64,000 nucleotides of DNA, from NCBI GenBank assembly GCA_037893225.1, contig JAZGUH010000103.1:5704001-5768000 (forward strand). The letters are read 5' to 3'. The stretch comes from Hippasteria phrygiana (lineage: Eukaryota; Echinodermata; Asteroidea; Valvatida; Goniasteridae). The notes below the pieces were generated by a model. It had not been told where the DNA came from, ran no database searches, and saw only the letters and a list, made by a program, of their open reading frames with translations. Position numbers and translations under genes: made by a program. Below are positions 12,001-25,372 of the stretch, piece by piece; position 1 is the first letter of the stretch, and each line of letters begins with the position of its first letter.

Positions 12001-13501
12001 CCGAATGATGGCCGAGATAAGCGAGTAAGTTTTTCCAACTGGTTGTTCTGCATTCCCGCATAACTGCACACGCTATACAATGGACTAGCCGAGACCCCCA
12101 CAACGCAACTTGGGCCCCAAATGACTGCGTTTTTCGACCTGATGTTGAACGAAATTGCGCACAATCTTGATACTGTTAAAAAGAGTGACTCCTCAGCAAC
12201 ATCCAGACCAATCTTCAGCTCCTCAGACCCACGTTCAGCCGAATGATGGCCGAGATAAGCGAGTACGTTTTTCCAACTGATTGTTCTGCATTCCCGCATA
12301 ACTGCACACGCTATACAATGGACTAGCCAAGACCCCACCACGCAACTTGGGCCCCAAATGACTGCGTTTTTCGACCTGGTGTTGTACGAAATTGCGCACA
12401 ATCTTGATACTGTTAAAAAGAGTGACTCCTCAGCAACATCTAGACCAATCTTCAGCTCCTCAGACCCACGTTCAGCCGAATGATGGCCGAGATAAGCGAG
12501 TACGTTTTTCCAACTGATTGTTCTGCATTCCCGCATAACTGCACACGCTATACAATGGACTAGCCAAGACCCCACCATGCAACTTGGGCCCCAAATGACT
12601 GCGTTTTTCGACCTGGTGTTGAACGAATTTGCGAACAATCTTGATAATGTTGGAAAGCGTGACTCCTCAGCAACATCCAGACCAATCTTTAGTTCCTCAG
12701 ACCCACGTTCAGCCGAATGATGGCCGAGATAAGCGAGTACGTTTTTCCAACTGATTTTTCTGCATTCCCGCATAACTGCACACGCTATACAATGGCTAGC
12801 CAAGAACCCCACTACGCAACTTTGGCCTCAAATGACTGCGTTTTTCGACCTGATGTTGAACGAATTTGAGCACAATCTTGATACTGTTGGAAAGCGTGAC
12901 TACTCAGCAACATCCAGACTAATCGTCAGCTCCTCAGACCCACGTAAAGCCGAATGATGGCCGAGATAAGCGAGTAAGTTTTTCCAACTGATTGTTCTGC
13001 ATTCCCGCATAACTGCACACGCTATACAATGGACTAGCCGAGACCCCCACAACGCAACTTGGGCCCCAAATGACTGCGTTTTTCGACCTGATATTGAACG
13101 AATTTGAGCACAATCTTGATACTGTTGGAAAGCGTGACTTCTCAGCAACATCCAGACTAATCTTCAGCTCCTCAGACCCACGTTCAGCCGAATGATGGCC
13201 GAGATAAGCGAGTACGTTTTTCCAACTGATTGTTCTGCATTCCCGCATAACTGCACACGCTATACAATGGACTAGCCGAGACCCCCACAACGCAACTTGG
13301 GCCCCAAATGACTGCGTTTTTCGACCTGATGTTGAACGAAATTGCGCACAATCTTGATACTGTTAAAACGAGTGACTCCTCAGCAACATCCAGACCAATC
13401 TTCAGCTCCTCAGACCCACGTTCAGCCGAATGATGGCCGAGATAAGCGAGTACGTTTTTCCAACTGATTTTTCTGCATTCCCGCATAACTGCACACGCTA
13501 T
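8390..13501 (+). repeat. 13-mer duplication (3,090 bp) with one monomer lost from the second copy
   Basis: About 8,390-10,650 matches 11,480-13,501. The offset is 3,090 bp at gtaagtttgtccaac (8,461 and 11,551) and at ccaagaaccccactacg (9,711 and 12,801). It falls to 2,851 bp at tgttaaaacgagtg (10,511 and 13,362). The 239-bp change is one monomer, present at about 9,806-10,045 in the first copy and absent from the second. The join lies inside sequence common to both flanking monomers, as expected for in-register recombination. The copies also share ttcgaccagatattgaacg (about 8,807 and 11,897). Confidence 0.85.
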
Positions 13502-15685
13502 ACAATGGACTAGCCGAGACCCCCACAACGCAACTTGGGCCCCAAATGACTGCGTTTTTCGACCTGATGTTGAACGAAATTGCGCACAATCTTGATACTG
13601 TTAAAAAGAGTGACTCCTCAGCAACATCCAGACCAATCTTCAGCTCCTCAGACCCACGTTCAGCCGAATGATGGCCGAGATAAGCGAGTACGTTTTTCCA
13701 ACTGATTTTTCTGCATTCCCGCATAACTGCACACGCTATACAATGGCTAGCCAAGACCCCCACAACGCAACTTTGGCCACAAATGACTGCGTTTTTCGAG
13801 CTGATGTTGAACGAAATTGCGCACAATCTTGATACTGTTAAAAAGAGTGACTCCTCAGCAACATCCAGACCAATCTTCAGCTCCTCAGACCCACGTTCAG
13901 CCGAATGATGGCCGAGATAAGCGAGTACGTTTTTCCAACTGATTTTTCTGCATTCCCGCATAACTGCACACGCTATACAATGGCTAGCCAAGACCCCCAC
14001 CACGCAACTTTGGCCTCAAATGACTGCGTTTTTCGACCTGATGTTGAACGAATTTGAGCACAATCTTGATACTGTTGGAAAGCGTGACTCCTCAGCAACA
14101 TCCAGACCAATCTTCAGCTCCTCAGACCCACGTTTAGCCGAATGATGTCCGAGATAAACGAGTAAGTTTTTCCAACTGATTTTTCTGCATTCCCGCATAA
14201 CTGCACACGCTATACAATGGCTAGCCAAGAGCCCCCAACAACGCAACTTCGGCCCCAAATGACTGCGTTTTTCGACCTGATGTTGAACGAATTTGAGCAC
14301 AATCTTGATACTGTTGGAAAGCGTGACTACTCAGCAACATCCAGACTAATCGTCAGCTCCTCAGACCCACGTCCAGCCGAATGATGGCCGAGATAAGCGA
14401 GTACGTTTTTCCAACTGATTGTTCTGCATTCCCGCATAACTGCACATGCTATACAATGGACTAGCCGAGACCCCCACAACGCAACTTGGGCCCCAAATGA
14501 CTGCGTTTTTCGACCTGATATTGAACGAAATTGCGCACAATCTTGATACTGTTGGAAAGCGTGACTCCTCAGCAACATCCAGACCAATCTTCAGCTCCTC
14601 AGACCCACGTTTAGCCGAATGATGGCCGAGATAAGCGAGTAAGTTTTTCCAACTGATTTTTCTGCATTCCCGCATAACTGCACACGCTATACAATGGCTA
14701 GCCAAGACCCCCACCACGCAACTTTGGCCTCAAATGACTGCGTTTTTGGACCTGATGTTAAACGAATTTGAGCACAATCTTGATACTGTTGGAAAGCGTG
14801 ACTCCTCAGCAACATCCAGACCAATCTTCAGCTCCTCAGACCCACGTTCAGCCGAATGATGGCCGAGATAAGCGAGTAAGTTTTTCCAACTGATTTTTCT
14901 GCATTCCCGCATAAGTGACACGCTATACAATGGCTAGCCAAGAGCCCCCAACAACGCAACTTCGGCCCCAAATTACTGCGTTTTTCGACCTGATGTTGAA
15001 CGAATTTGAGCACAATCTTGATACTGTTGGAAAGCGTGACTACTCAGCAACATCCAGACTAATCGTCAGCTCCTCAGACCCACGTCCAGCCGAATGATGG
15101 CCGAGATAAGCGAGTAAGGTTTTCCAACTGATTGTTCTGCATCCCGCATAACTGCACACGCTATACAATGGACTAGCGGAGACCCCACCACGCAACTTGG
15201 GCCCCAAATGACTGCGTTTTTCGACCTGATATTGAATGAATTTGAGCACAATCTTGATACTGTTGGAAAGCGTGACTTCTCAGCAACATCCAGACTAATC
15301 TTCAGCTCCTCAGACCCACGTTCAGCCGAATGATGGCCGAGATAAGCAAGTAAGTTTTTCCAACTGGTTGTTCTGCATTCCCGCATAACTGCACACGCTA
15401 TACAATGGACTAGCCGAGAACCCCACAACGCAACTTTGGCCCCAAATGACTGCGTTTTTCGACCTGATGTTGAACGAAATTGCGCACAATCTTGATACTG
15501 TTAAAAAGAGTGACTCCTCAGCAACATCCAGACCAATCTTCAGCTCCTCAGACCCACGTTCAGCCGAATGATGGCCGAGATAAGCGAGTACGTTTTTCCA
15601 ACTGATTGTTCTGCATTCCCGCATAACTGCACACGCTATACAATGGACTAGCCGAGACCCCCACAACGCAACTTGGGCCCCAAAT

Positions 15686-15923
15686 GACTGCGTTTTTCGA
15701 CCTGATGTTGAACGAAATTGCGCACAATCTTGATACTGTTAAAAAGAGTGACTCCTCAGCAACATCCAGACCAATCTTCAGCTCCTCAGACCCACGTTCA
15801 GCCGAATGATGGCCGAGATAAGCGAGTACGTTTTTCCAACTGATTGTTCTGCATTCCCGCATAACTGCACACGCTATACAATGGACTAGCCGAGACCCCC
15901 ACAACGCAACTTGGGCCCCAAAT
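15686..15923 (+). repeat. Representative monomer (238 bp), made of two unequal related halves
   Basis: I use this copy as the reference because its left neighbour and many others match it closely. Half A (15686-15823, 138 bp) starts gactgcgtttttcgacctga. Half B (15824-15923, 100 bp) starts gagtacgtttttccaactga. Aligned at their starts, 17 of the first 21 bases agree. In copies reading tttttcgaactg the count is 18 of 21. Beyond that the resemblance falls to about half, with a 4-bp offset around gact. Half B holds the junction region used to sort monomers into classes. Order along the unit: T5 core, gaacgaa, cacaatcttgatactgtt, tcagcaacatccag, cagacccacg, gccgaatgatggccg, second T5 core, ctgcattcccgcataact, ctatacaatgg, C run, caaatg. 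Confidence 0.85.
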
Positions 15924-15924
15924 G
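15882..15924 (+). repeat. Class a junction (example)
   Basis: This junction reads tggactagccgagaccccc, then acaacgcaacttgggccccaa. The last part contains TTGGG-C-CCCAA, an inverted repeat with 5-bp arms and a single central base. It holds GGGCCC, the ApaI site. Class a is the commonest junction over 20-50 kb. It is often linked to the body variant gaaattgcgcac with gttaaaaagag. Subtypes carry a four-C run (gaccccaccacg) or tggactagccaagacccc. Confidence 0.85.
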
Positions 15925-18293
15925 ACTGCGTTTTTCGACCTGATATTGAACGAAATTGCGCACAATCTTGATACTGTTGGAAAGCGTGACTCCTCAGCAA
16001 CATCCAGACCAATCTTCAGCTCCTCAGACCCACGTTCAGCAGAATGATGGCCGAGATAAGCGAGTACGTTTTTCCAACTGATTTTTCTGCATTCCCGCAT
16101 AACTGCACACGCTATACAATGGCTAGCCAAGACCCCCCACCACGCAACTTCGGCCCCAAATGACTGCGTTTTTCGACCTGATGTTGAACGAATTTGAGCA
16201 CAATCTTGATACTGTTGGAAAGCGTGACTCCTCAGCAACATCCAGACTAATCTTCAACTCCTCAGACCCACGTTCAGCAGAATGATGGCCGAGATAAGCG
16301 AGTAAGTTTTTCCAACTGATTTTTCTGCATTCCCACATAACTGCACACGCTATACAATGGCTAGCCAAGACCCCCACCACGCAACTTTGGCCTCAAATGA
16401 CTGCGTTTTTCGACCTGATGTTAAACGAATTTGAGCACAATCTTGATACTGTTGGAAAGCGTGACTCCTCAGCAACATCCAGACCAATCTTCAGCTCCTC
16501 AGACCCACGTTCAGCCGAATGATGGCCGAGATAAGCGAGTACGTTTTTCCAACTGATTGTTCTGCATTCCCGCATAACTGCACACGCTATACAATGGACT
16601 AGCCAAGACCCCACCACGCAACTTGGGCCCCAAATGACTGCGTTTTTCGACCTGATGTTGAACGAAATTGAGCACAATCTTGATACTGTTAAAAAGAGTG
16701 ACTCCTCAGCAACATCCAGACCAATCTTCAGCTCCTCAGACCCACGTTCAGCCGAATGATGGCCGAGATAAGCGAGTACGTTTTTCCAACTGATTTTTCT
16801 GCATTCCCGCATAACTGCACACGCTATACAGTGGCTAGCCAAGACCCCCACCACGCAACTTTGGCCACAAATGACTGCGTTTTTCGAGCTGATGTTGAAC
16901 GAATTTGAGCACAATCTTGATACTGTTGGAAAGCGTGACTCCTCAGCAACATCCAGACCAATCTTCAGCTCCTCAGACCCACGTTCAGCCGAATGATGGC
17001 CGAGATAAGCGAGTAAGTTTTTCCAACTGATTTTTCTGCATTCCCGCATAACTGCACACGCTATACAATGGACTAGCCGAGACCCCCACAACGCAACTTG
17101 GGCCCCAAATGACTGCGTTTTTCGACCTGATGTTGAACGAAATTGCGCACAATCTTGATACTGTTAAAAAGAGTGACTCCTCAGCAACATCTAGACCAAT
17201 CTTCAGCTCCTCAGACCCACGTTTAGCCGAATGATGGCCGAGATAAGCGAGTAAGTTTTTCCAACTGATTTTTCTGCATTCCCGCATAACTGCACACGCT
17301 TTACAATGGCTAGCCAAGAGCCCCCAACAACGCAACTTCGGCCCCAAATGACTGCGTTTTTCGACCTGATGTTGAACGAATTTGAGCACAATCTTGATAC
17401 TGTTGGAAAGCGTGACTACTCAGCAACATCCAGACTAATCGTCAGCTCCTCAGACCCACGTCCAGCCGAATGATTGCCGAGATAAGCGAGTAAGTTTTTC
17501 CAACTGATTGTTCTGCATTCCCGCATAACTGCACACGCTATACAATGGACTAGCCGAGACCCCCACAACGCAACTTGGGCCCCAAATGACTGCGTTTTTC
17601 GACCTGATATTGAACGAAATTGCGCACAATCTTGATACTGTTGGAAAGCGTGACTCCTCAGCAACATCCAGACCAATCTTCAGCTCCTCAGACCCACGTT
17701 CAGCAGAATGATGGCCGAGATAAGCGAGTACGTTTTTCCAACAGATTTTTCTGCATTCCCGGATAACTGCACACGCTATACAATGGCTAGCCAAGACCCC
17801 CCACCACGCAACTTCGGCCCCAAATGACTGCGTTTTTCGACCTGATGTTGAACGAATTTGAGCACAATCTTGATACTGTTGGAAAGCGTGACTCCTCAGC
17901 AACATCCAGACTAATCTTCAACTCCTCAGACCCACGTTCAGCCGAATGATGGCCGAGATAAGCGAGTAAGTTTTTCCAACTGATTGTTCTGCATTCCCGC
18001 ATAACTGCACACGCTATACAATGGCTATCCAAGTCCCCCACCACGCAACTTTCGCCTCAAATGACTGCGTTTTTCGACCTGATGTTGAACGAATTTGAGC
18101 ACAATCTTGATACTGTTGGAAAGCGTGACTCCTCAGCAACATCCAGACCAATCTTCAGCTCCTCAGACCCACGTTTAGCCGAATGATGGCCGAGATAAGC
18201 GAGTAAGTTTTTCCAACTGATTTTTCTGCATTCCCGCATAACTGCACACGCTATACAATGGCTAGCCAAGACCCCCACCACGCAACTTTGGCC

Positions 18294-19340
18294 TCAAATG
18301 ACTGCGTTTTTGGACCTGATGTTAAACGAATTTGAGCACAATCTTGATACTGTTGGAAAGCGTGACTCCTCAGCAACATCCAGACCAATCTTCAGCTCCT
18401 CAGACCCACGTTCAGCCGAATGATGGCCGAGATAAGCGAGTAAGTTTTTCCAACTGATTTTTCTGCATTCCCGCATAAGTGCACACGCTATACAATGGCT
18501 AGCCAAGAGCCCCCAACAACGCAACTTCGGCCCCAAATTACTGCGTTTTTCGACCTGATGTTGAACGAATTTGAGCACAATCTTGATACTGTTGGAAAGC
18601 GTGACTACTCAGCAACATCCAGACTAATCGTCAGCTCCTCAGACCCACGTCCAGCCGAATGATGGCCGAGATAAGCGAGTAAGGTTTTCCAACTGATTGT
18701 TCTGCATTCCCGCATAACTGCACACGCTATACAATGGACTAGCCGAGACCCCACCACGCAACTTGGGCCCCAAATGACTGCGTTTTTCGACCTGATATTG
18801 AACGAATTTGAGCACAATCTTGATACTGTTGGAAAGCGTGACTTCTCAGCAACATCCAGACTAATCTTCAGCTCCTCAGACCCACGTTGAGCCGAATGAT
18901 GGCCGAGATAAGCGAGTACGTTTTTCCAACTGGTTGTTCTGCATTCCCGCATAACTGCACACGCTATACAATGGACTAGCCGAGAACCCCACAACGCAAC
19001 TTGGGCCCCAAATGACTGCGTTTTTCGACCTGATGTTGAACGAAATTGCGCACAATCTTGATACTGTTAAAAAGAGTGACTCCTCAGCAACATCCAGACC
19101 AATCTTCAGCTCCTCAGACCCACGTTCAGCCGAATGATGGCCGAGATAAGCGAGTACGTTTTTCCAACTGATTGTTCTGCATTCCCGCATAACTGCACAC
19201 GCTATACAATGGACTAGCCAAGACCCCACAACGCAACTTGGGCCCCAAATGACTGCGTTTTTCGACCTGGTGTTGAACGAATTTGCGCACAATCTTGATA
19301 CTGTTGGAAAGCGTGACTTCTCAGCAACATCCAGACTAAT
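18294..19340 (+). repeat. First copy of the widespread module started by tttttggacc
   Basis: The order is tttttggacctgatgtta (18,310), class c junction with cgcataagtgcac (about 18,475), cccaaattactgcg (18,534), tgactactcagc, gagtaaggttttccaac (18,680), tgacttctcagc, ccaactggttgttc, and a gagaaccccacaacg junction (about 18,984). The same order recurs from about 25.2, 27.1, 31.3, 36.8 and 47.2 kb. A copy near 29.6 kb lacks only the tttttggacc monomer. Confidence 0.8.
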
Positions 19341-22300
19341 CTTCAGCTCCTCAGACCCACGTTCAGCCGAATGATGGCCGAGATAAGCGAGTAAGTTTTT
19401 CCAACTGATTGTTCTGCATTCCCGCATAACTGCACACGCTATACAATGGACTAGCCGAGACCCCCACAACGCAACTTGGGCCCCAAATGACTGCGTTTTT
19501 CGACCTGGTGTTGAACGAATTTGCGCACAATCTTGATACTGTTGGAAAGCGTGACTCCTCAGCAACATCCAGACCAATCTTTAGTTCCTCAGACCCACGT
19601 AAAGCCGAATGATGGCCGAGATAAGCGAGTAAGTTTTTCCAACTGATTGTTCTGCATTCCCGCATAACTGCACACGCTATACAATGGACTAGCCGAGACC
19701 CCCACAACGCAACTTGGGCCCCAAATGACTGCGTTTTTCGACCTGATATTGAACGAATTTGAGCACAATCTTGATACTGTTGGAAAGCGTGACTTCTCAG
19801 CAACATCCAGACTAATCTTCAGCTCCTCAGACCCACGTTCAGCCGAATGATGGCCGAGATAAGCGAGTACGTTTTTCCAACTGATTTTTCTGCATTCCCG
19901 CATAACTGCACACGCTATACAATGGCTAGCCAAGACCCCCACCACGCAACTTTGGCCACAAATGACTGCGTTTTTCGACCTGATGTTGAACGAATTTGGG
20001 CACAATCTTGATACTGTTAAAAAGCGTGACTCCTCAGCAACATCCAGACTAATCTTCAGCTCCTCAGACCCACGTTAAGCCGAATGATGGCCGAGATAAG
20101 CGAGTACGTTTTTCCAACTGATTGTTCTGCATTCCCGCATAACTGCACACGCTATACAATGGACTAGCCGAGACCCCACCACGCAACTTGGGCCCCAAAT
20201 GACTGCGTTTTTCGACCTGATGTTGAACGAATTTGCGCACAATCTTGATACTGTTGAAAAGAGTGACTTCTCAGCAACATCCAGACAAATCTCCAGCTCC
20301 TCAGACCCACGTTCAGCCGAATGATGGCCGAGATAAGCGAGTACGTTTTTCCAACTGATTGTTCTGCATTCCCGCATAACTGCACACGCTATACAATGGA
20401 CTAGCCGAGACCCCCACAACGCAACTTGGGCCGCAAATGACTGCGTTTTTCGACCTGATGTTGAACGAAATTGCGCACAATCTTGATACTGTTAAAAAGA
20501 GTGACTCCTCAGCAACATCCAGACCAATCTTCAGCTCCTCAGACCCACGTTCAGCCGAAAGATGGCCGAGATAAGCGAGTACGTTTTTCCAACTGATTGT
20601 TCTGCATTCCCGCATAACTGCACACGCTATACAATGGACTAGCCGAGACCCCACCACGCAACTTGGGCCCCAAATGACTGCGTTTTTCGACCTGATGTTG
20701 AACGAATTTGCGCACAATCTTGTTACTGTTGGAAAGCGTGACTCCTCAGCAACATCCAGACCAATCTTTAGCTCCTCAGACCCACGTTCAGCCGAATGAT
20801 GGCCGAGATAAGCGAGTACGTTTTTCCAACTGATTTTTCTGCATTCCCGCATAACTGCACACGCTATACAATGGCTGGCCAAGACCCCCACCACGCAACT
20901 TTGGCCTCAAATGACTGCGTTTTTCGACCTGATGTTGAACGAATTTGAGCACAATCTTGATACTGTTGGAAAGCGTGACTCCTCAGCAACATCCAGACCA
21001 ATCTTCAGCTCCTCAGACCCACGTTTAGCCGAATGATGGCCAAGATAAGCGAGTAAGTTTTTCCAACTGATTGTTCTGCATTCCCGCATAACTGCACACG
21101 CTATACAATGGACTAGCCGAGACCCCCACAACGCAACTTGGGTCCCAAATGACTGCGTTTTTCGACCTGATATTGAACAAATTTGAGCACAATCTTGATA
21201 CTGTTGGAAAGCGTGACTTCTCAGCAACATCCAGACTAATCTTCAGCTCCTCAGACCCACGTTCAGCCGAATGATGGCCGAGATAAGCGAGTAAGTTTTT
21301 CCAACTGATTGTTCTGCATTCCCGCATAACTGCACACGCTATACAATGGACTAGCCGAGACCCCCACAACGCAACTTGGGCCCCAAATGACTGCGTTTTT
21401 CGACCTGGTGTTGAACGAATTTGCGCACAATCTTGATACTGTTGGAAAGCGTGACTCCTCAGCAACATCCAGACCAATCTTTAGTTCCTCAGACCCACGT
21501 AAAGCCGAATGATGGCCGAGATAAGCGAGTAAGTTTTTCCAACTGATTGTTCTGCATTCCCGCATAACTGCACACGCTATACAATGGACTAGCCGAGACC
21601 CCCACAACGCAACTTGGGCCCCAAATGACTGCGTTTTTCGACCTGATATTGAACGAATTTGAGCACAATCTTGATACTGTTGGAAAGCGTGACTTCTCAG
21701 CAACATCCAGACTAATCTTCAGCTCCTCAGACCCACGTTCAGCCGAATGATGGCCGAGATAAGCGAGTACGTTTTTCCAACTGATTGTTCTGCATTCCCG
21801 CATAACTGCACACGCTATACAATGGACTAGCCGAGACCCCCACAACGCAACTTGGGCCCCAAATGACTGCGTTTTTCGACCTGATGTTGAACGAAATTGC
21901 GCACAATCTTGATACTGTTAAAAAGAGTGACTCCTCAGCAACATCCAGACCAATCTTCAGCTCCTCAGACCCACGTTCAGCCGAATGATGGCCGAGATAA
22001 GCGAGTACGTTTTTCCAACTGATTTTTCTGCATTCCCGCATAACTGCACACGCTATACAATGGCTAGCCAAGACCCCCACCACGCAACTTTGGCCACAAA
22101 TGACTGCGTTTTTCGACCTGATGTTGAACGAATTTGGGCACAATCTTGATACTGTTAAAAAGCGTGACTCCTCAGCAACATCCAGACCAATCTTCAGCTC
22201 CTCAGACCCACGTTAAGCCGAATGATGGCCGAGATAAGCGAGTACGTTTTTCCAACTGATTGTTCTGCATTCCCGCATAACTGCACACGCTATACAATGG

Positions 22301-23432
22301 ACTAGCCGAGACCCCACCACGCAACTTGGGCCCCAAATGACTGCGTTTTTCGACCTGATGTTGAACGAATTTGCGCACAATCTTGATACTGTTGAAAAGA
22401 GTGACTCCTCAGCAACATCCAGACAAATCTCCAGCTCCTCAGACCCACGTTCAGCCGAATGATGGCCGAGATAAGCGAGTACGTTTTTCCAACTGATTGT
22501 TCTGCATTCCCGCATAACTGCACACGCTATACAATGGACTAGCCGAGACCCCCACAACGCAACTTGGGCCGCAAATGACTGCGTTTTTCGACCTGATGTT
22601 GAACGAAATTGCGCACAATCTTGATACTGTTAAAAAGAGTGACTCCTCAGCAACATCCAGACCAATCTTCAGCTCCTCAGACCCACGTTCAGCCGAATGA
22701 TGGCCGAGATAAGCGAGTACGTTTTTCCAACTGATTGTTCTGCATTCCCGCATAACTGCACACGCTATACAATGGACTAGCCGAGACCCCACCACGCAAC
22801 TTGGGCCCCAAATGACTGCGTTTTTCGACCTGATGTTGAACGAATTTGCGCACAATCTTGTTACTGTTGGAAAGCGTGACTCCTCAGCAACATCCAGACC
22901 AATCTTTAGCTCCTCAGACCCACGTTCAGCCGAATGATGGCCGAGATAAGCGAGTACGTTTTTCCAACTGATTTGTCTGCATTCCCGCATAACTGCACAC
23001 GCTATACAATGGCTGGCCAAGACCCCCACCACGCAACTTTGGCCTCAAATGACTGCGTTTTTCGACCTGATGTTGAACGAATTTGAGCACAATCTTGATA
23101 CTGTTGGAAAGCGTGACTCCTCAGCAACATCCAGACCAATCTTCAGCTCCTCAGACCCACGTTTAGCCGAATGATGGCCAAGATAAGCGAGTAAGTTTTT
23201 CCAACTGATTGTTCTGCATTCCCGCATAACTGCACACGCTATACAATGGACTAGCCGAGACCCCCACAACGCAACTTGGGTCCCAAATGACTGCGTTTTT
23301 CGACCTGATATTGAACAAATTTGAGTACAATCTTGATACTGTTGGAAAGCGTGACTTCTCAGCAACATCCAGACTAATCTTCAGCTCCTCAGACCCACGT
23401 TCAGCCGAATGATGGCCGAGATAAGCGAGTAC
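19340..23432 (+). repeat. Tandem 8/9-mer duplication (1,900 bp, then 2,138 bp)
   Basis: About 19,340-21,293 is repeated directly as 21,240-23,432. The offset is 1,900 bp at acgtaaagccg (about 19,598 and 21,498). It is 2,138 bp at gaatttgggcacaatc (ggg at 19,998 and 22,136), at gttaagccg (20,074 and 22,212) and at caatcttgttactgttgg. The second copy has one extra class a monomer near 21,740-21,980. The end is clear: 21,293 reads gtaagttttt where 23,432 reads gtacgttttt. Copies differ by very few bases, such as gccgaaagatgg (about 20,555) against gccgaatgatgg. Confidence 0.85.
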
Positions 23433-25357
23433 GTTTTTCCAACTGATTGTTCTGCATTCCCGCATAACTGCACACGCTATACAATGGACTAGCCGAGACC
23501 CCCACAACGCAACTTGGGCCCCAAATGACTGCGTTTTTCGACCTGATGTTGAACGAAATTGCGCACAATCTTGATACTGTTAAAAAGAGTGACTCCTCAG
23601 CAACATCCAGACCAATCTTCAGCTCCTCAGACCCACGTTCAGCCGAATGATGGCCGAGATAAGCGAGTACGTTTTTCCAACTGATTGTTCTGCATTCCCG
23701 CATAACTGCACACGCTATACAATGGACTAGCCGAGACGCCACCACGCAACTTGGGCCCCAAATGACTGCGTTTTTCGACCTGATGTTGAACGAATTTGCG
23801 CACAATCTTGATACTGTTGGAAAGCGTGACTCCTCAGCAACATCCAGACCAATCTTTAGCTCCTCAGACCCACGTTCAGCCGAATGATGGCCGAGATAAG
23901 CGAGTACGTTTTTCCAACTGATTGTTCTGCATTCCCGCATAACTGCACACGCTATACAATGGCTAGCCAAGACCCCCACCACGCAACTTTGGCCTCAAAT
24001 GACTGCGTTTTTCGACCTGATGTTGAACGAATTTGAGCACAATCTTGATACTGTTGGAAAGCGTGACTCCTCAGCAACATCCAGACCAATCTTCAGCTCC
24101 TCAGACCCACGTTTAGCCGAATGATGGCCGAGATAAGCGAGTAAGTTTTTCCAACTGATTTTTCTGCATTCCCGCATAACTGCACACGCTATACAATGGC
24201 TAGCCAAGAGCCCCCAACAACGCAACTTCGGCCCCAAATGACTGCGTTTTTCGACCTGATGTTGAACGAATTTGAGCACAATCTTGATACTGTTGGAAAG
24301 CGTGACTACTCAGCAACATCCAGACTAATCGTCAGCTCCTCAGACCCACGTCCAGCCGAATGATGGCCGAGATAAGCGAGTAAGTTTTTCCAACTGATTG
24401 TTCTGCATTCCCGCATAACTGCACACGCTATACAATGGACTAGCCGAGACCCCCACAACGCAACTTTGGCCTCAAATGACTGCGTTTTTCGACCTGATAT
24501 TGAACGAAATTGCGCACAATCTTGATACTGTTGGAAAGCGTGACTCCTCAGCAACATCCAGACCAATCTTCAGCTCCTCAGACCCACGTTCAGCAGAATG
24601 ATGGCCGAGATAAGCGAGTACGTTTTTCCAACTGATTTTTCTGCATTCCCGCATAACTGCACACGCTATACAATGGCTAGCCAAGACCCCCCACCACGCA
24701 ACTTCGGCCTCAAATGACTGCGTTTTTCGACCTGATGTTGAACGAATTTGAGCACAATCTTGATACTGTTGGAAAGCGTGACTCCACAGCAACATCCAGA
24801 CTAATCTTCAACTCCTCAGACCCACGTTCAGCCGAATGATGGCCGAGATAAGCGAGTAAGTTTTTCCAACTGATTGTTCTGCATTCCCGCATAACTGCAC
24901 ACGCTATACAATGGCTATCCAAGTCCCCCACCACGCAACTTTCGCCTCAAATGACTGCGTTTTTCGACCTGATGTTGAACGAATTTGAGCACAATCTTGA
25001 TACTGTTGGAAAGCGTGACTCCTCAGCAACATCCAGACCAATCTTCAGCTCCTCAGACCCACGTTTAGCCGAATGATGGCCGAGATAAGCGAGTAAGTTT
25101 TTCCAACTGATTTTTCTGCATTCCCGCATAACTGCACACGCTATACAATGGCTAGCCAAGACCCCCACCACGCAACTTTGGCCTCAAATGACTGCGTTTT
25201 TGGACCTGATGTTAAACGAATTTGAGCACAATCTTGATACTGTTGGAAAGCGTGACTCCTCAGCAATATCCAGACCAATCTTCAGCTCCTCAGACCCACG
25301 TTCAGCCGAATGATGGCCGAGATAAGCGAGTAAGTTTTTCCAACTGATTTTTCTGCA

Positions 25358-25372
25358 TTCCCGCTATACAAT
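25358..25372 (+). repeat. Monomer with a 14-bp deletion, copy 1
   Basis: Where other monomers read cccgcataactgcacacgct, this one reads cattcccgctatacaatgg, so 14 bp are missing. The deletion ends lie in two GC dinucleotides, so a 2-bp microhomology could explain it. The related undeleted monomers read cgcataagtgcac at 18,475, 36,957 and 47,410. The deleted form occurs four times in the window. Confidence 0.95.

Larger units (their letters stand above)
13502..18293 (+). repeat. Mixed satellite monomers with local monomer duplication
   Basis: This stretch has no single clean higher-order period. About 14,150-14,590 matches 17,240-17,680 at 3,089-3,090 bp. Two adjacent class a monomers at about 15,448-15,924 look identical, so one monomer was copied in place. 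A copy with tttttggacctgatgtta lies at 14,744 and returns at 18,310. Private damage includes cgcataagtgacacgc (about 14,911, two bases missing), ctgcatcccgc (about 15,139, two missing) and cacgctttacaatgg (about 17,295). Confidence 0.7.

Noticed and set aside
15686..15923. CENP-B box
   Set aside because: I compared each TTCG in the consensus with the pattern NTTCGNNNNANNCGGGN. None has the required A and CGGG. The minus strand showed none either.
15882..15924. tRNA-like or 5S-like pol III promoter (tggctagccaag resembling an A box)
   Set aside because: The A-box pattern fails at the key A, and no GGTTCGANNCC-type B box or 5S internal control region follows.
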